Source: Candidatus Allofournierella excrementigallinarum
Lineage (GTDB): Bacteria; Bacillota; Clostridia; Oscillospirales; Ruminococcaceae
Reading direction: 5' to 3'
NCBI GenBank assembly: GCA_019119025.1
Contig: DWXV01000064.1
Location: forward strand, 1-32,522
DNA: 32,522 nucleotides
Made by a program: the position numbers and the translations under genes. The notes under the pieces were generated by a model. It did no database searches. It saw only the letters and a program-made list of their open reading frames with translations, and was not told the DNA's origin. Positions 32,058-32,522 of the stretch are shown here, piece after piece. Position 1 is the first letter of the stretch, and each line of letters starts with the position of its first letter.

Positions 32058-32522
32058 TCAGTACTGCTCGCGGGGCTGGTCGTCCTCATCCTGGGCGCTG
32101 TTGCGGCCCAGCAGGAACAGCGCCGCCTGCACCAGGGCGATCACCGCCATGATCAGAGTCCACTTGTCGATCATGACCATGGGCAGGGTCATGTCCTCGG
32201 TCACGAAGAAGGCGACCAGCGCAACGATCGCGGGGACGATGCCCAGCAGATGCGCCATACCGGTCTTGCGCGCAAAGCGCAGCGCCAGCATAACGAGGCC
32301 GGCCACAACGGTGAGCACCATCAGGATCAGGTTGAGCAGAGCCCAGCTGCCTTCCTCGGGAGCGCCCGCCTGCGCGGTCTCTTCGTCTTCGATGGTCTCG
32401 GTCTTATCCTCTTCCTTGTCTGCATCGGTTTCAGGAGAGGCCTGAGGGGTCTCCTCGTCCTCGATCTCCTCGACAATCTCAGGCTCCTCTTCCTCCTCAT
32501 CCGGGGTCACAGGAGCAACGGG
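32058..32522 (-). CDS. C-terminal membrane anchor of a large surface-type protein (partial)
   Basis: At least 154 residues of a protein whose start lies outside the window; the frame is open to the edge. The first part is an acidic linker with two copies of IEDEET (IEDEETPQA and IEDEETAQA), a motif found before the anchors of many clostridial surface proteins. Three hydrophobic helices follow: WALLNLILMVLTVVAGLVML, then LGIVPAIVALVAFFV, then LIMAVIALVQAALFLLG. A short acidic tail (DEDDQPREQY) ends it. I infer a multi-repeat extracellular protein held in the membrane. No LPXTG is seen, so sortase is not needed for it. Confidence 0.7.
   Translation of the reverse strand, partial: PVAPVTPDEEEEEPEIVEEIEDEETPQASPETDADKEEDKTETIEDEETAQAGAPEEGSWALLNLILMVLTVVAGLVMLALRFARKTGMAHLLGIVPAIVALVAFFVTEDMTLPMVMIDKWTLIMAVIALVQAALFLLGRNSAQDEDDQPREQY

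Overview
The window is about 32.5 kb of GC-rich bacterial chromosome. Strong AGGAGG-type ribosome binding sites, sigma-A promoters, U-tailed hairpin terminators, LytTR/GHKL and Bce-type genes, and clostridial families (TIGR00266, DUF3737, DUF2200, YaaA/Bcp/rhodanese) point to an anaerobic high-GC Clostridia, probably an Oscillospirales gut commensal. This placement is inferred from gene content; no rRNA is present. Long ORFs on the opposite strand of several genes are composition shadows and were left out.

Left part (1-7,000): an FMN-binding lipoprotein with a 216-residue in-frame duplication, a TraX-family membrane protein, a TIGR00266/AIM24 protein, a DUF3737 beta-helix-like protein, and glmS with a structured leader.

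Middle (7,000-20,400): a strong promoter drives a structured, terminator-ended RNA of about 260 nt just ahead of cysK. A frameshifted class B sortase, a Gfo/Idh/MocA oxidoreductase and a truncated manA remnant follow. Next is a tightly coupled minus-strand operon of two ABC exporter half-transporters (CydDC-like), ygbA and ybaN, behind a promoter with two GTTAG-N6-CTAAC dyads. A LytTR/GHKL two-component system is divergent from a BceAB-like ABC pair.

Right part (20,400-32,522): a hypothetical gene, a P-loop kinase-like gene overlapping a DUF2200 gene, a YhhN membrane protein, an IS3-like remnant and guanine deaminase. Then come a bcp-rhodanese-yaaA operon (peroxide and sulfur stress) and cobO. 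A LysR regulator is divergent from a small-protein / CMD-cupin / flavodoxin operon, and a Crp/Fnr regulator is divergent from a 4Fe-4S protein. The window ends with tRNA-Arg(ACG) and the C-terminal membrane anchor of a protein that runs off the edge.

The strongest regulatory signals are three. The DUF3737 promoter and the LysR-divergent promoter, 24 kb apart, share a 14-bp box in identical geometry, suggesting a split LysR regulon. A GTGGT-N4-ACCAC dyad sits at exactly -41.5 of the ferredoxin-gene promoter, a Class II Crp/Fnr position. The ABC/ygbA/ybaN promoter carries the twin GTTAG dyads. No CRISPR array, prophage or complete insertion sequence was seen.
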